Positions 1 to 7,865 are shown, counted from the first letter of the stretch. The stretch is 13,964 nucleotides of DNA from Promethearchaeota archaeon (GCA_016839385.1 JAEOUK010000175.1:1-13964), one strand, 5' to 3'. The notes: generated by a model from the letters alone, not told the origin. Translations and numbers: made by a program.

Positions 1-714
1 GAAGGAGTTAACACCCAATTTTTAAAAGTAAAAGATGGGCAAAAAACTCCTGTTAATTTCATATTTGTGATTAAATCTTCGGGAGAAAAAACAATCATAC
101 AAAGTCCATTTATGCAGACGACCAAATTAAGTGTGGATGATATCACTGAAGAGATGTTTGAAGGTGTAAAACTATTACATACTACATGTATTCATCCCGA
201 TATTACTCTTAAAGCCATGAAACTCGCGAAAAATGCAGGAGTTTTAGTTTCCTTCGATTTAGAAAGTCAAATCGCACTACGGGGAATGGATAATCTAAAG
301 CCATTTCTTTCTTATGTTGATATTCTGTTACCAAATAAACTGGGTGCCATGACCTTAACGAAAAAGAACACTCCATTAGATGCTGCAAAATATTTCATAA
401 AAATGGGTATTCAAACAGTAGTCATTACTTTAGGAAAGCAGGGTGCTTTAGGAATTTTCAATGATACTGTGATAGAAAGCCCAGCATTTGAAGTACAATC
501 AGTAGATGCGACAGGAGCTGGAGATGCATTTTGTGGAGCATTTAGTGTTGGATATGTGATAAAAAATTGGTCTTTAGAGAAAAGCTTGAGGTTTGCTAAT
601 GCATGTGCTGCACTTAAAGTTACTCAATTGGGAGCTCGAACTGGTATGCCAAATTATGAGAAAGTAAATGCGTTTCTCAAAATTCAAGGCTATTCAAATT
701 TCGAAAATCCTTAA
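1..714 (+). CDS. PfkB-family carbohydrate kinase, 5'-truncated by the window edge
   Basis: Carbohydrate or nucleoside kinase of the ribokinase/PfkB superfamily, which moves the ATP gamma-phosphate to a sugar hydroxyl in the cytoplasm. The reading frame is open from base 1 and already matches the family before the first in-frame GTG at 67, so that GTG is not the true start; the first 70-80 residues probably lie outside. 237 residues are visible. The second PfkB signature DATGAGDAF is at fragment residues 169-177 and holds the GAGD anion hole with catalytic base Asp175. A TPVNF strand precedes it near residue 17, and a VVITLGKQGALG nucleotide-fold strand lies in between. The sugar-specificity region is missing, so the substrate (ribose, KDG, fructose, nucleoside) cannot be called. 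Followed after 14 bases by pcm, probably in one operon. Confidence 0.9.
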   Translation, partial: EGVNTQFLKVKDGQKTPVNFIFVIKSSGEKTIIQSPFMQTTKLSVDDITEEMFEGVKLLHTTCIHPDITLKAMKLAKNAGVLVSFDLESQIALRGMDNLKPFLSYVDILLPNKLGAMTLTKKNTPLDAAKYFIKMGIQTVVITLGKQGALGIFNDTVIESPAFEVQSVDATGAGDAFCGAFSVGYVIKNWSLEKSLRFANACAALKVTQLGARTGMPNYEKVNAFLKIQGYSNFENP

Positions 715-728
715 GGAGATTAAGTTTT

Positions 729-1409
729 GTGAGAGATTTTACTTCTGAAAGAGAAAAATTAGTGTTACATTTAGAAAAAAGTGGATATCTTCATTCAGAA
801 AGGGTTCGAAATGCTATACTTAATGTGCCTAGAGAGATATTTGTTCCACCAGAGAGACAATCCAGAGCATATGAAGATATGCCATTACCTACATATAATG
901 GACAGACGATTTCGGCACCACATATGAATGCAATGATGTGTGAACTATTAGATTTTCGCCCTGAAGACAAGGTACTTGAAGTTGGTACTGGTTCAGGATA
1001 TCATGCAGCTTTAATCGGATATATTGTTTCTCAAAGCAAATCTCCTGGTCATGTATATACAATTGAAAGAGATAATGACTTAGTAAATTTTGCTAAAAAT
1101 AACATAAAAAAAGCAAAATTAGATGATTTTATCACAGTTCTATTTGGAGATGGGACCTTAGGGTATCCAAATGAATCACCTTATACCAAAATCTTGGTAA
1201 CTGCAGCGGGACCTCAAGTTCCAGAGCCATTAATAACTCAATTAGCGGAAGGAGGAAAACTTTGCATACCAGTTGGAAGTCAAAGATGGTCACAGAATCT
1301 TATGTTAATAACAAAACTCAAAGGAAAAATTCATGAAAAATCTGTGTCAAGTGTAATGTTTGTACCATTAATTGGTGAATTTGGTTTTTCTCCTCAAAAT
1401 GATGATTAA
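729..1409 (+). CDS. pcm: Protein-L-isoaspartate O-methyltransferase (PIMT)
   Basis: Repairs aged proteins by methylating L-isoaspartyl residues with S-adenosylmethionine, starting their return to L-aspartate; cytoplasmic. 226 residues, normal family length. Visible: the N-terminal VPREIFVPP segment (33-41), the PIMT-specific GQTIS loop (58-62) with the substrate-side Ser62, and SAM motif I VLEVGTGSGY (82-91). The C-terminal FVPLIGEFGF stretch is typical of archaeal PIMTs. The GTG start at 729 is supported by AAGGAGAT at 713-720, eight bases upstream, which overlaps the stop of the kinase gene; the two are probably translated from one message. No missing key residue is seen. Confidence 0.96.
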   Translation: MRDFTSEREKLVLHLEKSGYLHSERVRNAILNVPREIFVPPERQSRAYEDMPLPTYNGQTISAPHMNAMMCELLDFRPEDKVLEVGTGSGYHAALIGYIVSQSKSPGHVYTIERDNDLVNFAKNNIKKAKLDDFITVLFGDGTLGYPNESPYTKILVTAAGPQVPEPLITQLAEGGKLCIPVGSQRWSQNLMLITKLKGKIHEKSVSSVMFVPLIGEFGFSPQNDD

Positions 1410-1460
1410 ATATTTATGTAAAAGGCACGAACATTTCTTTAATAGCAAGTAATTTAGCAC

Positions 1461-1483
1461 TATAATTTCAATGTTATATATAA
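1461..1483 (+). promoter_or_regulatory. Candidate TATA elements for the RING-like gene
   Basis: Two TATA-like stretches occur in the 102-base gap after pcm: TATAATTT (1461-1468) and TTATATATAA (1474-1483). The first predicts a transcript start near 1491 and a leader that includes the ribosome site. The second predicts a start near 1502-1505. Inferred from position and composition only. Confidence 0.5.
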
Positions 1484-1511
1484 CCTTAGAAATCGATTTT
1501 TGAGGATTAAA

Positions 1512-2054
1512 ATGGCTAAAAAAGGAAAACAACTGGATGTTCCCATCAAAGCAGCATTATTAAAGAGTCCTCGAGCAGTTATCCAATCCATTACCAGCAA
1601 CGTTCAAGGATTAAAATTCACAAAAGTTATCCAAACCTATGTAATGGAATCAAATTTGCTCAAAATCCAACTCTTACGAGAAGGACGACCGTTCTCCCAA
1701 GGAGATGTGATTTGGATAGGAAATAAACAAGATAACACAGAAGGTGTTGTAATCTGTTATCAAGCTGATCGGAAAGATATGAAACAAATTGTCCCCAACA
1801 ATGATAATACCATGGATGCGATATTGGATGTTAACAAATTCGTTTTGAAAGTTCATACAATGTCTCGTTTACGGTGTGCAGTATGTGGAAAACCCGTTGA
1901 AATATTTGACTCAGAGTTGCAATGTCCAATTTGTGAGGCAAAAGCTCATAGTGACCATTTTAAGGATTGGATTCGCATGAAATCTTCATGTCCAGTGTGT
2001 AAAAAGGCACTAACCTTGAACAAAAACGAAATTCCAATTGTTGGAGACGAATAG
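1512..2054 (+). CDS. RING-type zinc-finger protein with an unrecognised N-terminal domain
   Basis: 180 residues from the ATG at 1512, preferred over an in-frame TTG at 1500 because GAGGAT (1502-1507) sits just upstream. Residues 1-115 are a domain I do not recognise, with several beta-rich segments (FTKVIQTYVME, GDVIWIG, EGVVICYQAD). Residues 122-163 form an eight-ligand cross-brace zinc site: C122xxC125, C138xxC141, H146xxH149, C160PVC163. The segment H149-FxxWI-x5-CPVC matches the end of RING-H2 domains, including the Trp (W153) that in eukaryotic RING E3 ligases contacts the E2. The ligand order (CxxC, CxxC, HxxH, CxxC) is atypical. Role unknown: ubiquitin-like ligase component, or a structural zinc module. 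No ubiquitin, E1 or E2 gene is in the window. Get3 follows 50 bases later on the same strand. Confidence 0.82.
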   Translation: MAKKGKQLDVPIKAALLKSPRAVIQSITSNVQGLKFTKVIQTYVMESNLLKIQLLREGRPFSQGDVIWIGNKQDNTEGVVICYQADRKDMKQIVPNNDNTMDAILDVNKFVLKVHTMSRLRCAVCGKPVEIFDSELQCPICEAKAHSDHFKDWIRMKSSCPVCKKALTLNKNEIPIVGDE

Positions 2055-2055
2055 G

Positions 2056-2076
2056 TATAAAACAAGAATTTTTTTT
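2056..2076 (+). promoter_or_regulatory. TATA-like element then T8 run between the RING-like gene and get3
   Basis: TATAAAA at 2056-2062 directly follows the RING-like stop and would place a start near 2085, twenty bases before the get3 GTG. T8 at 2069-2076 could end the upstream transcript, since archaeal terminators are T-rich. AAGAAT (2064-2069) and ATTCTT (2080-2085) could pair around it. Promoter and terminator may therefore overlap here. Weak evidence. Confidence 0.35.
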
Positions 2077-2104
2077 AAGATTCTTCCTTTCCACTTAGAT
2101 TATA

Positions 2105-3058
2105 GTGTCACTGCAGAATTTAACTCAACTAAAGGACCTTAAGTTTATCCTTTTTGGAGGTAAAGGTGGTGTTGGAAAAACAACAACTGCGGTTGCAGCA
2201 GCAATTCACCTTGCTGAACATACTGGAAAAAAAATTCTCATTATTTCTACAGATCCTGCTCATAGCTTAGCTGATTCGTTAGATCTCCACCTTCAGCTTG
2301 GAAATCTTACTCATATTCCTCAAATAGATAATTTGTGGGCATTGGAAATTGATCCAAGGGGAGAACAAAGTGGTATTTCATCCGTACTTTCCCAAATGCC
2401 CAATATGGAACAATTCCCGCTTGTGGGAGACCTTTCGCCTTTGACAGAATTAAATCCCCCTGGGTTAGATGAGGCAATAGCGTTTGGGAAGGTATTAGAG
2501 TACATCAATAATTCGGAATTCGATATGATTATTTTTGATACTGCTCCGACTGGACATACATTGAAACTACTCAGTATCCCTGATATGCTTTCAGGGTGGT
2601 TAGGAAAAATTCTAATGATGAAAATGCGACTAAATCAAATGTTTAGTATTTTTAAAAACATGTTTGCTAGCAATGAAAGTAGTGACGGAACTCCCCTTGA
2701 TTCTTTGAAAAAACTAAAATCTTCAATCGAATTAGCACGTGAGATCTTACAAGATCCTAAAAAAACTCAATTTGTAATCTGCATGATTGCTGAAGATATG
2801 GCAATTTTTGAAACAGAACGTCTTCTTTCCGGATTAGCTGAGTATCAAATTCCTTCCCAAAATATAATTGTTAATCAATTAGTTCAAGAGCAACCTGATT
2901 GTAGATTTTGTGCTAACAGGCGAAAAATGCAACAAACACATCTCGATAATATACATAGACTTTACCAAAAGCGCTTCAATATTATCGAAGTCCCATTATT
3001 TGAACGTGAAATCCGAGAAATTGAAAATTTAAGAAAATACTCTCAATTCTTATTTTAA
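2105..3058 (+). CDS. Get3/ArsA-family ATPase (TRC40-type tail-anchored protein targeting factor)
   Basis: Homodimeric P-loop ATPase of the ArsA/Get3 family; in eukaryotes Get3/TRC40 shields tail-anchored membrane proteins and delivers them to the membrane. 317 residues, full length. Visible: deviant Walker A GGKGGVGKT (18-26) with the signature intradimer Lys20, switch I STDPAHSL (48-55), the PPGLDEA motif (118-124), switch II DTAPTGHT (145-152), a hydrophobic Met-rich stretch at about 161-187 (MLSGWLGKILMMKM and onward) where Get3 binds client helices, and C266RFC269, the zinc-binding dimer motif of Get3 that true arsenite pumps lack. These favour Get3 over ArsA. The GTG at 2105 lacks a clear ribosome site. 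The gene ends in TTAA shared with the convergent thiolase gene. Archaeal Get3 function is less established than yeast Get3. Confidence 0.93.
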   Translation: MSLQNLTQLKDLKFILFGGKGGVGKTTTAVAAAIHLAEHTGKKILIISTDPAHSLADSLDLHLQLGNLTHIPQIDNLWALEIDPRGEQSGISSVLSQMPNMEQFPLVGDLSPLTELNPPGLDEAIAFGKVLEYINNSEFDMIIFDTAPTGHTLKLLSIPDMLSGWLGKILMMKMRLNQMFSIFKNMFASNESSDGTPLDSLKKLKSSIELAREILQDPKKTQFVICMIAEDMAIFETERLLSGLAEYQIPSQNIIVNQLVQEQPDCRFCANRRKMQQTHLDNIHRLYQKRFNIIEVPLFEREIREIENLRKYSQFLF

Positions 3059-4023
3059 AAATGAAGGAATGTTTGTTTGAATTCACAATATGTGCATATA
3101 TCACGATTCGGACCAGCTGGGAATGAACAGGAAGAACAAGAGTTATCATTAATATTAGAGAGGGTGTTTTCGTTAATTTTTTCATTTAATCCTAGGTGAA
3201 ATTTAATCATATTATATTTGAATTCGAAACTTCGTTCATCTAGTTTATTTAGAAAAATTTGTACTTTTTTTCGTAGAATAGGAAATTTTAAAGCGTTATC
3301 ACACGTTTTAGAATAATAAGGTAATTTTTTTGCTTCACAATATTGAATAATTTCTTCTTCTGAAAACAAAAATAATGGTTTAATTCGTGTTAAAAATGGA
3401 GAATTAATGTCCTTTGATGAGGAATAGGGCACACTATTTTTTATTTTTTCTATATCGTTACGTAGTACATTCATAAGTATACTTTGCGCTACATCATCTA
3501 GATTGTGACCAATTGCAATATTTGTAGCGTTATTCTCATTCGCAATATCATTTATAATTCTTCTACGAATACTTGCACACACAGTACATGCATTCATTTT
3601 TAACTTTTTATCATGGATTATTTTCACAATTTCGTCCATTGTCAATCCAAAAATTTCCTTGTAGCTTGCTTGAAAAAATGGAATTTTTATGTTGAAATCT
3701 ACAAAGAATTTTTGAATTTGTTTTTGATTTTGGATGAAAGTATCGGAAATTCCTTCATCCACTGAAATAGCTATTATTTTTGGAGAATTAATATGTTTCT
3801 GACGTAAATAAAGATTGTATAGTAAAGTAATGGAATCTTTTCCACCAGATAAACCAACACATACTACATCACCTGAATTTATGATGTTGAATTTAGATAC
3901 AGTTTTCTGAAATTTACGTTCGAAATATGAAATATAGCATTCTTTACATAAATAACGCCCTGACGATTTTTGGAATGTAAAGGATTCCTTTCCACATTTT
4001 GAACAACTGTCAGATAAAATCAT
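3055..4023 (-). CDS. Ncs6/TtuA-family tRNA 2-thiolation enzyme
   Basis: Adenylates a tRNA uridine and inserts sulfur at C2: position 34 for the Ncs6/Ctu1 branch, position 54 for the TtuA branch. 322 residues from ATG 4023, which lies 8 bases after the protease stop; an upstream in-frame TTG (4041) would overlap that gene and has no ribosome site. Visible in order: N-terminal zinc site C7xxC10/C26xxC29, PP-loop SGGKDS (59-64), C146TVC149, GHNLDD (172-177), C241 in KTCDNA, and a C-terminal zinc site C296xxC299/C310xxC313. C146, C149 and C241 correspond to the three cysteines that hold an Fe-S cluster in TtuA. tRNA-Glu(TTC) in this window is a natural Ncs6-type substrate, but the branch cannot be decided by eye. 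Downstream partner of the M50 gene in a likely operon. Confidence 0.92.
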   Translation of the reverse strand: MILSDSCSKCGKESFTFQKSSGRYLCKECYISYFERKFQKTVSKFNIINSGDVVCVGLSGGKDSITLLYNLYLRQKHINSPKIIAISVDEGISDTFIQNQKQIQKFFVDFNIKIPFFQASYKEIFGLTMDEIVKIIHDKKLKMNACTVCASIRRRIINDIANENNATNIAIGHNLDDVAQSILMNVLRNDIEKIKNSVPYSSSKDINSPFLTRIKPLFLFSEEEIIQYCEAKKLPYYSKTCDNALKFPILRKKVQIFLNKLDERSFEFKYNMIKFHLGLNEKINENTLSNINDNSCSSCSFPAGPNRDICTYCEFKQTFLHF

Positions 4024-4031
4024 CTTGCATC

Positions 4032-6131
4032 TTAAATCCAAAAGGTGATATTTCCTAAGATTACATAAGATAAAATAAAATTTGCCAGTATCAGGGCTGT
4101 AGTCATCAATCCAATCGTTAGAATGATAGCTTTTTTTAGTTTCTCCTTTTCGTCTTTAACATATTCAATTGTGATTGTGATAGGAGTCCCTGACTCAGGT
4201 AAGTTACCTGATGTTAAATCAATTCGTAAAGTATCGTAGAAACCATCTCGAAAAGTATCTACAGGAATGTAGCGCAACGTATCAACTAATTCAGGATGAG
4301 GATTTGCACTTAAATCCATTTCAATGTCAATGATATTTGTAACATGATTAGTCATCAATGAATAGTCTTTTTCCTCAGGATCAAAGAGAATTTTTATCTT
4401 CTTCTTTACTTTTTTTTCGTACTTAGAACCAACAATCCAGTGCACTATCTCTCTTAAAATTCGGTTTCCATCAAAGATTGGTAAAGGTAACATGTTAAAG
4501 AGTGTCACACTGAAAGCAACCATATAGAAGTAGAATATTTCTTTTTCCAACCATATTGGAAAGGTCCCTCCAAGAAATTGTGCAAAACTGTTCTTAGGAA
4601 CCCAATAGGGAGAAGATTGGACTCCTATAAACACATAAGATTGAGGAATTGGTACAAAATAGACTTGTTGATAATAAATATCAGATTCTCTTTGAATTCC
4701 AAACACAACTTGTGTAAGGCTTGTTATAGACAATCCAACATCGACTAAAAGGAACTCTTCAAAAGTTTTCCCTCCTGATAAATCGATATTGTTTCCATTC
4801 ACGCTCGTAATGATATCTCCTTTCTCAATAATACCTTCATTTATTCCTGTCTCTGTTGCATTTTTTAGAACACGTATCACTTCAACTGATGATTCTCTTT
4901 CCTCAAAAAAAGCACCAGTATAAAAAGAACGAAACTCAAAAGCACCAAAAACAGTTGGAAAATAATCAACATGAATACTAATATTGGTTCCAGTACTTTG
5001 TGTTAAATTTACAGGACCAGGTGATTTCAAATTATAAAGATAATATTCTGGCGTAAATCCAGCTGTTTGATTAAATTGTGTGCCATTAATGGCGATAAAT
5101 CGCATAGATGTGTTGAGAATATCATAATTATTTCCACCTTGAAATTTGGTATAGACTTCGGTAAGTTCGATCTCTGTTGAATTTGTGAATTGGTATTCAA
5201 ATCCCAGAAAAAAATGGTGCCCTAATATAATATTTCTGTTAAATAATTTACCTTTTTTATCCATAGTCAATAATTGTAGATTATCCCCTACTGAGCATTG
5301 TATCGCAGTTTCATTATTTAAAATCGCATTTAAATCTACATCGTTCTGCAGATCTAATACCGTGTTATTGATTCTCAAGAGAATATCTCCTTCAAATAAT
5401 CTATCTGAATTATATCCCCCTTGACTTGGATTCAGTACTGAATCAATTTGAACGAATTCAGGTCCATACCCCATTCTTTTAATCGGAACGAAGCTTAGCA
5501 TCAAAATGAGAGCGATACCCGATTGGATTGCATTAGAAAATGTTCCTGCACCCGCAATTCGTAACCGTGTCCATGGAGATACTTTGTGAGATCGTGCTGA
5601 AAATTCATCGATTTCTACAAATGCACCGAAACCTACAATGAAAAAAACTCCAGCTCCAAAAATTCCCGTGGATGTGACTTTAACATTATCAGCTTCAGCT
5701 GCCATAGCATGAGAAAATTCATGGACTGTAATAACAAACAGTATTGGTAGGATTAGATATGAAAACATAGGTAGGTCTATAGTTACTCCAGGGATTAATG
5801 GAGCGATGGCATTTTCTATACTTGGAGATCGGATAAGATCAATGAGATTTGCAGTGAAGAAATATAATCCAAAAATTGTAAATCCAAAAGAAACAAAAAT
5901 TCCAATATTCCATATCCATTTCCATAGATTAGGAAATTTTCGAGCAATTCGTTGTAATAATCGGTTTAACTTCTTAGTTTTGAACATTATAAGAAATGGA
6001 AATGCAAAATTTACATTTTTTGCTTTTTTTCCTAACACTTTAATCAGTATGTAACAGACTAACCAAAAGATAGCCGACCCGATGAAAAATGGATTTGTCA
6101 GAATGTTGATTAAGGTGTCGAACAATGGCAT
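4032..6131 (-). CDS. M50-family (site-2 type) intramembrane metalloprotease, large, with two PDZ-like regions
   Basis: Cuts membrane-spanning segments within the lipid bilayer; relatives (S2P, RseP) release membrane-held regulators. 699 residues from ATG 6131; a GTG at 6146 gives 704 but neither start has a ribosome site. Membrane segments at about 15-33, 74-96, 123-145, 155-175, 200-216, 527-550 and 672-692. Zinc motif HEFSH (137-141) and the second signature N546MLP...D554G555 are both intact, so it should be active. Between them lie two PDZ-like regions, about 225-300 (FEGDILLRIN core) and 415-495 (EKGDIITSVNG core). After the DG motif there is an extra 140-residue tail with a basic patch, a beta-rich stretch and a last membrane helix. 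Much longer than the usual 350-450 residues. The thiolase gene begins 8 bases downstream, so the two are probably co-transcribed. Confidence 0.93.
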   Translation of the reverse strand: MPLFDTLINILTNPFFIGSAIFWLVCYILIKVLGKKAKNVNFAFPFLIMFKTKKLNRLLQRIARKFPNLWKWIWNIGIFVSFGFTIFGLYFFTANLIDLIRSPSIENAIAPLIPGVTIDLPMFSYLILPILFVITVHEFSHAMAAEADNVKVTSTGIFGAGVFFIVGFGAFVEIDEFSARSHKVSPWTRLRIAGAGTFSNAIQSGIALILMLSFVPIKRMGYGPEFVQIDSVLNPSQGGYNSDRLFEGDILLRINNTVLDLQNDVDLNAILNNETAIQCSVGDNLQLLTMDKKGKLFNRNIILGHHFFLGFEYQFTNSTEIELTEVYTKFQGGNNYDILNTSMRFIAINGTQFNQTAGFTPEYYLYNLKSPGPVNLTQSTGTNISIHVDYFPTVFGAFEFRSFYTGAFFEERESSVEVIRVLKNATETGINEGIIEKGDIITSVNGNNIDLSGGKTFEEFLLVDVGLSITSLTQVVFGIQRESDIYYQQVYFVPIPQSYVFIGVQSSPYWVPKNSFAQFLGGTFPIWLEKEIFYFYMVAFSVTLFNMLPLPIFDGNRILREIVHWIVGSKYEKKVKKKIKILFDPEEKDYSLMTNHVTNIIDIEMDLSANPHPELVDTLRYIPVDTFRDGFYDTLRIDLTSGNLPESGTPITITIEYVKDEKEKLKKAIILTIGLMTTALILANFILSYVILGNITFWI

Positions 6132-6156
6132 GTACACACTATACACGGAAAATTTT

Positions 6157-6165
6157 CCATATTAA
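6157..6165 (-). promoter_or_regulatory. Possible TATA element for the M50 operon
   Basis: On the minus strand TTAATATGG is centred about 30 bases before the ATG at 6131, predicting a near-leaderless message. This fits the lack of a ribosome site there. The match to the archaeal TATA consensus is moderate. Confidence 0.35.
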
Positions 6166-6306
6166 CATTATGATGTATTTCTTTTCATATATGCCACGAA
6201 ATACCAAAAATTTTTAATTATTGTGCAATTTAGCTTTTTGTAGCATTATTTCAGAATATTCCCTTTCCAAAACGATAGAAAGTACTACTTCTGGAATCCC
6301 TACGGA

Positions 6307-6385
6307 AGCGGGGTGGGCTAGCTTGGTTTAGGCTGCAGGGCTCATAACCCTGAGATCGTTAGTTCAAATCTAACCCCCGCTACCA
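6307..6385 (+). tRNA. Initiator tRNA-Met (CAT), with encoded CCA
   Basis: Acceptor AGCGGGG (6307-6313) pairs fully with CCCCGCT (6375-6381), then discriminator A (6382) and a templated CCA (6383-6385). The anticodon arm is CAGGG-CTCATAA-CCCTG (6336-6352) with CAT at 6343-6345. The T arm is GTTAG/CTAAC around TTCAAAT. The A1-U72 end pair and three G-C pairs next to the anticodon loop are the hallmarks of archaeal initiator tRNA, so this is not elongator Met or Ile2. No intron. U8 is present (6314). I see no good TATA box at the expected distance. Confidence 0.97.
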
Positions 6386-6415
6386 TTAAATTTTAAAATA
6401 AACTTATCAAAAAAA

Positions 6416-6423
6416 TTTTATAC
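6416..6423 (+). promoter_or_regulatory. TATA box of tRNA-Asn
   Basis: TTTTATAC is centred about 31 bases before the mature tRNA 5' end, predicting a start about 5 bases upstream of it. The same spacing occurs at tRNA-Glu. Confidence 0.5.
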
Positions 6424-6450
6424 ATGGAATTAAATATTTACTAAATTAAA

Positions 6451-6523
6451 GGGTCGGTAGCTTAGTCGGTAGAGTGTTCGGCTGTTAACCGGATGGTCGC
6501 ACGTTCAAGTCGTGCCCGGCCCG
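6451..6523 (+). tRNA. tRNA-Asn (GTT)
   Basis: Acceptor GGGTCGG (6451-6457) pairs with CCGGCCC (6516-6522) with one G-U pair; discriminator G (6523); CCA is not encoded. The anticodon loop CTGTTAA (6482-6488) sits on a five-pair stem. The T arm is GCACG/CGTGC around TTCAAGT. U8 present (6458). No intron. It is 65 bases after the initiator tRNA, with its own TATA-like element between. The convergent glycosyltransferase stop is only 14 bases away. Confidence 0.97.
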
Positions 6524-6537
6524 CTATATTTTAATTT

Positions 6538-7836
6538 CTATTCAGTTATATGTGCTAAATTGTTGTACAACAACATCGTTTTTTTATGAATATCCTTCCA
6601 AGAATTGCATCTCCGTACTTTGTTCGACCCCGACAACCCCATTTCTCTTGCTTTCTCTTTATCACTAAATAATTGTTCAATTGCTTCAGATATTTGAGGA
6701 ATATTGTCAAATTCCACCAATAACCCGTCTTTTTTATGTTGAATGACTTCACGCATCACGGGTGTATCAATTCCAATAACCGGCTTTTTAGATGCCCATG
6801 CTTCCAAGTAAGAAATCCCATATGCATCTGAACGACTTGGCATTATATAAAATTCACATTCTTGAAAAGCAGAAATTTTTCTCCAATCATAATATCCTTT
6901 TAGATTATCTGGTCCTATATTCAAGATTGGAACACCATGTTTTCGTGCTTTTTTAACTTCAATGTCAAAAGCTGTTGTGCTTGGTCCAATAAATACGTAA
7001 GATAACTTTGGTATTTTTTTGTAGGATAGAATCGCGGCTCGTAAAACTCTGAGTGCTCCTTTCTCATAATTTTTATATCCACAAAACAAGACGAAGGGAG
7101 AGGAAATTTTGAATGTGCTTTTAAAACTTTTAAGTTTTCCTGTTCGGGTTTTAGGAGGGATTTCGTATAATTGGTAATCTACTCCCATTGGTATAGTAGT
7201 GATTTTGTTCTCGGAAATTCCTTTTCGTTTTAAATACTCTTTTTCAGTATTGGTGCATGTAATTATATGATTATATTGTTTAAGTATTGGAATGAAATAA
7301 TCATTTTGATAACGAGGATTGAATATATGGACAAAAGGGGTGCAGATAGAAGGAATATTTACTTTTTTAGAATAGATCAAGGAATATAGCACAGTTGCAT
7401 ATGGTAAGTAGCTAGAATGGATTAACTTGTATGAGAGATCTTGAGATTTAAATTTGTTGAGTAGTTTTATAAAGTATTTTGTATGAATTGGTCCTTGTTC
7501 AAGGATTTTTTCAACAGATTCACTCAGTTGAAAAGTTATTCCCGCAGCAAAGTGATCGAATTCTTGAGGATTTGAATGATATTCTGGGGAAATTCGAGTA
7601 ATGGGTATATTCTCATAGGAAAAATAATAGGGATTGTTTGGTTTTATATGATATCCATCTTTACTGTGAAGTCCTTTGAAATCAACGCTAGTTGAGCACA
7701 ATATTTCAATATTTTTTGAAATTGAACGCATATGTTTAGCAATATTTAAGATGTAAAATTCTGCACCTGAAATTGCTGGATAAAATCGCGGAATATAATA
7801 TAATATATCGATAGTATTCTTCAAAAGGATCCTCAT
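6538..7836 (-). CDS. GT4-family glycosyltransferase (GT-B fold)
   Basis: Transfers a sugar from a nucleotide-sugar donor to an unknown acceptor, probably in lipid, glycan or S-layer glycosylation at the cytoplasmic face of the membrane. 432 residues, normal for GT4. N-terminal acceptor domain starts with the glycine-containing FYPAISGAEFYILNIAKHM loop. The C-terminal donor domain includes VLFCGYKNYEKGALRVL and the retaining GT4 signature D337AYGISYLE345, a D-x7-E form of the usual E-x7-E. It is followed by GIDTPVMREVI and DGLLVEFDN, which contact the nucleotide in relatives. No membrane segment or signal peptide. The ATG start at 7836 has no ribosome site but a TATA-like element 26 bases upstream, suggesting a leaderless message. 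It stands alone, flanked by tRNA genes; no other glycan genes are near, so the product cannot be named. Confidence 0.92.
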   Translation of the reverse strand: MRILLKNTIDILYYIPRFYPAISGAEFYILNIAKHMRSISKNIEILCSTSVDFKGLHSKDGYHIKPNNPYYFSYENIPITRISPEYHSNPQEFDHFAAGITFQLSESVEKILEQGPIHTKYFIKLLNKFKSQDLSYKLIHSSYLPYATVLYSLIYSKKVNIPSICTPFVHIFNPRYQNDYFIPILKQYNHIITCTNTEKEYLKRKGISENKITTIPMGVDYQLYEIPPKTRTGKLKSFKSTFKISSPFVLFCGYKNYEKGALRVLRAAILSYKKIPKLSYVFIGPSTTAFDIEVKKARKHGVPILNIGPDNLKGYYDWRKISAFQECEFYIMPSRSDAYGISYLEAWASKKPVIGIDTPVMREVIQHKKDGLLVEFDNIPQISEAIEQLFSDKEKAREMGLSGSNKVRRCNSWKDIHKKTMLLYNNLAHITE

Positions 7837-7857
7837 TGTTTAGTGGATTGGGGAAAA

Positions 7858-7865
7858 ATTTAAAT
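7858..7865. promoter_or_regulatory. Palindromic TATA element shared by the glycosyltransferase and tRNA-Glu
   Basis: ATTTAAAT is self-complementary. Its centre is 26 bases from the glycosyltransferase ATG on the minus strand and 32 bases from the mature tRNA-Glu 5' end on the plus strand. Both distances are what archaeal TBP/TFB promoters need, so it may fire in both directions. Inference from spacing. Confidence 0.5.

Noticed and set aside
67..714. Complete sugar kinase starting at GTG 67
   Set aside because: The upstream frame is open and family-like to base 1, so the gene is cut by the edge.
2320..2508. Minus-strand frame inside get3, and similar short frames at 1674-1856, 2982-3185, 5185-5424, 5806-6054, 6555-6752, 11797-11979 and 12270-12464
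   Set aside because: Antisense or out-of-frame shadows of well-supported genes, with no ribosome site or recognisable protein.
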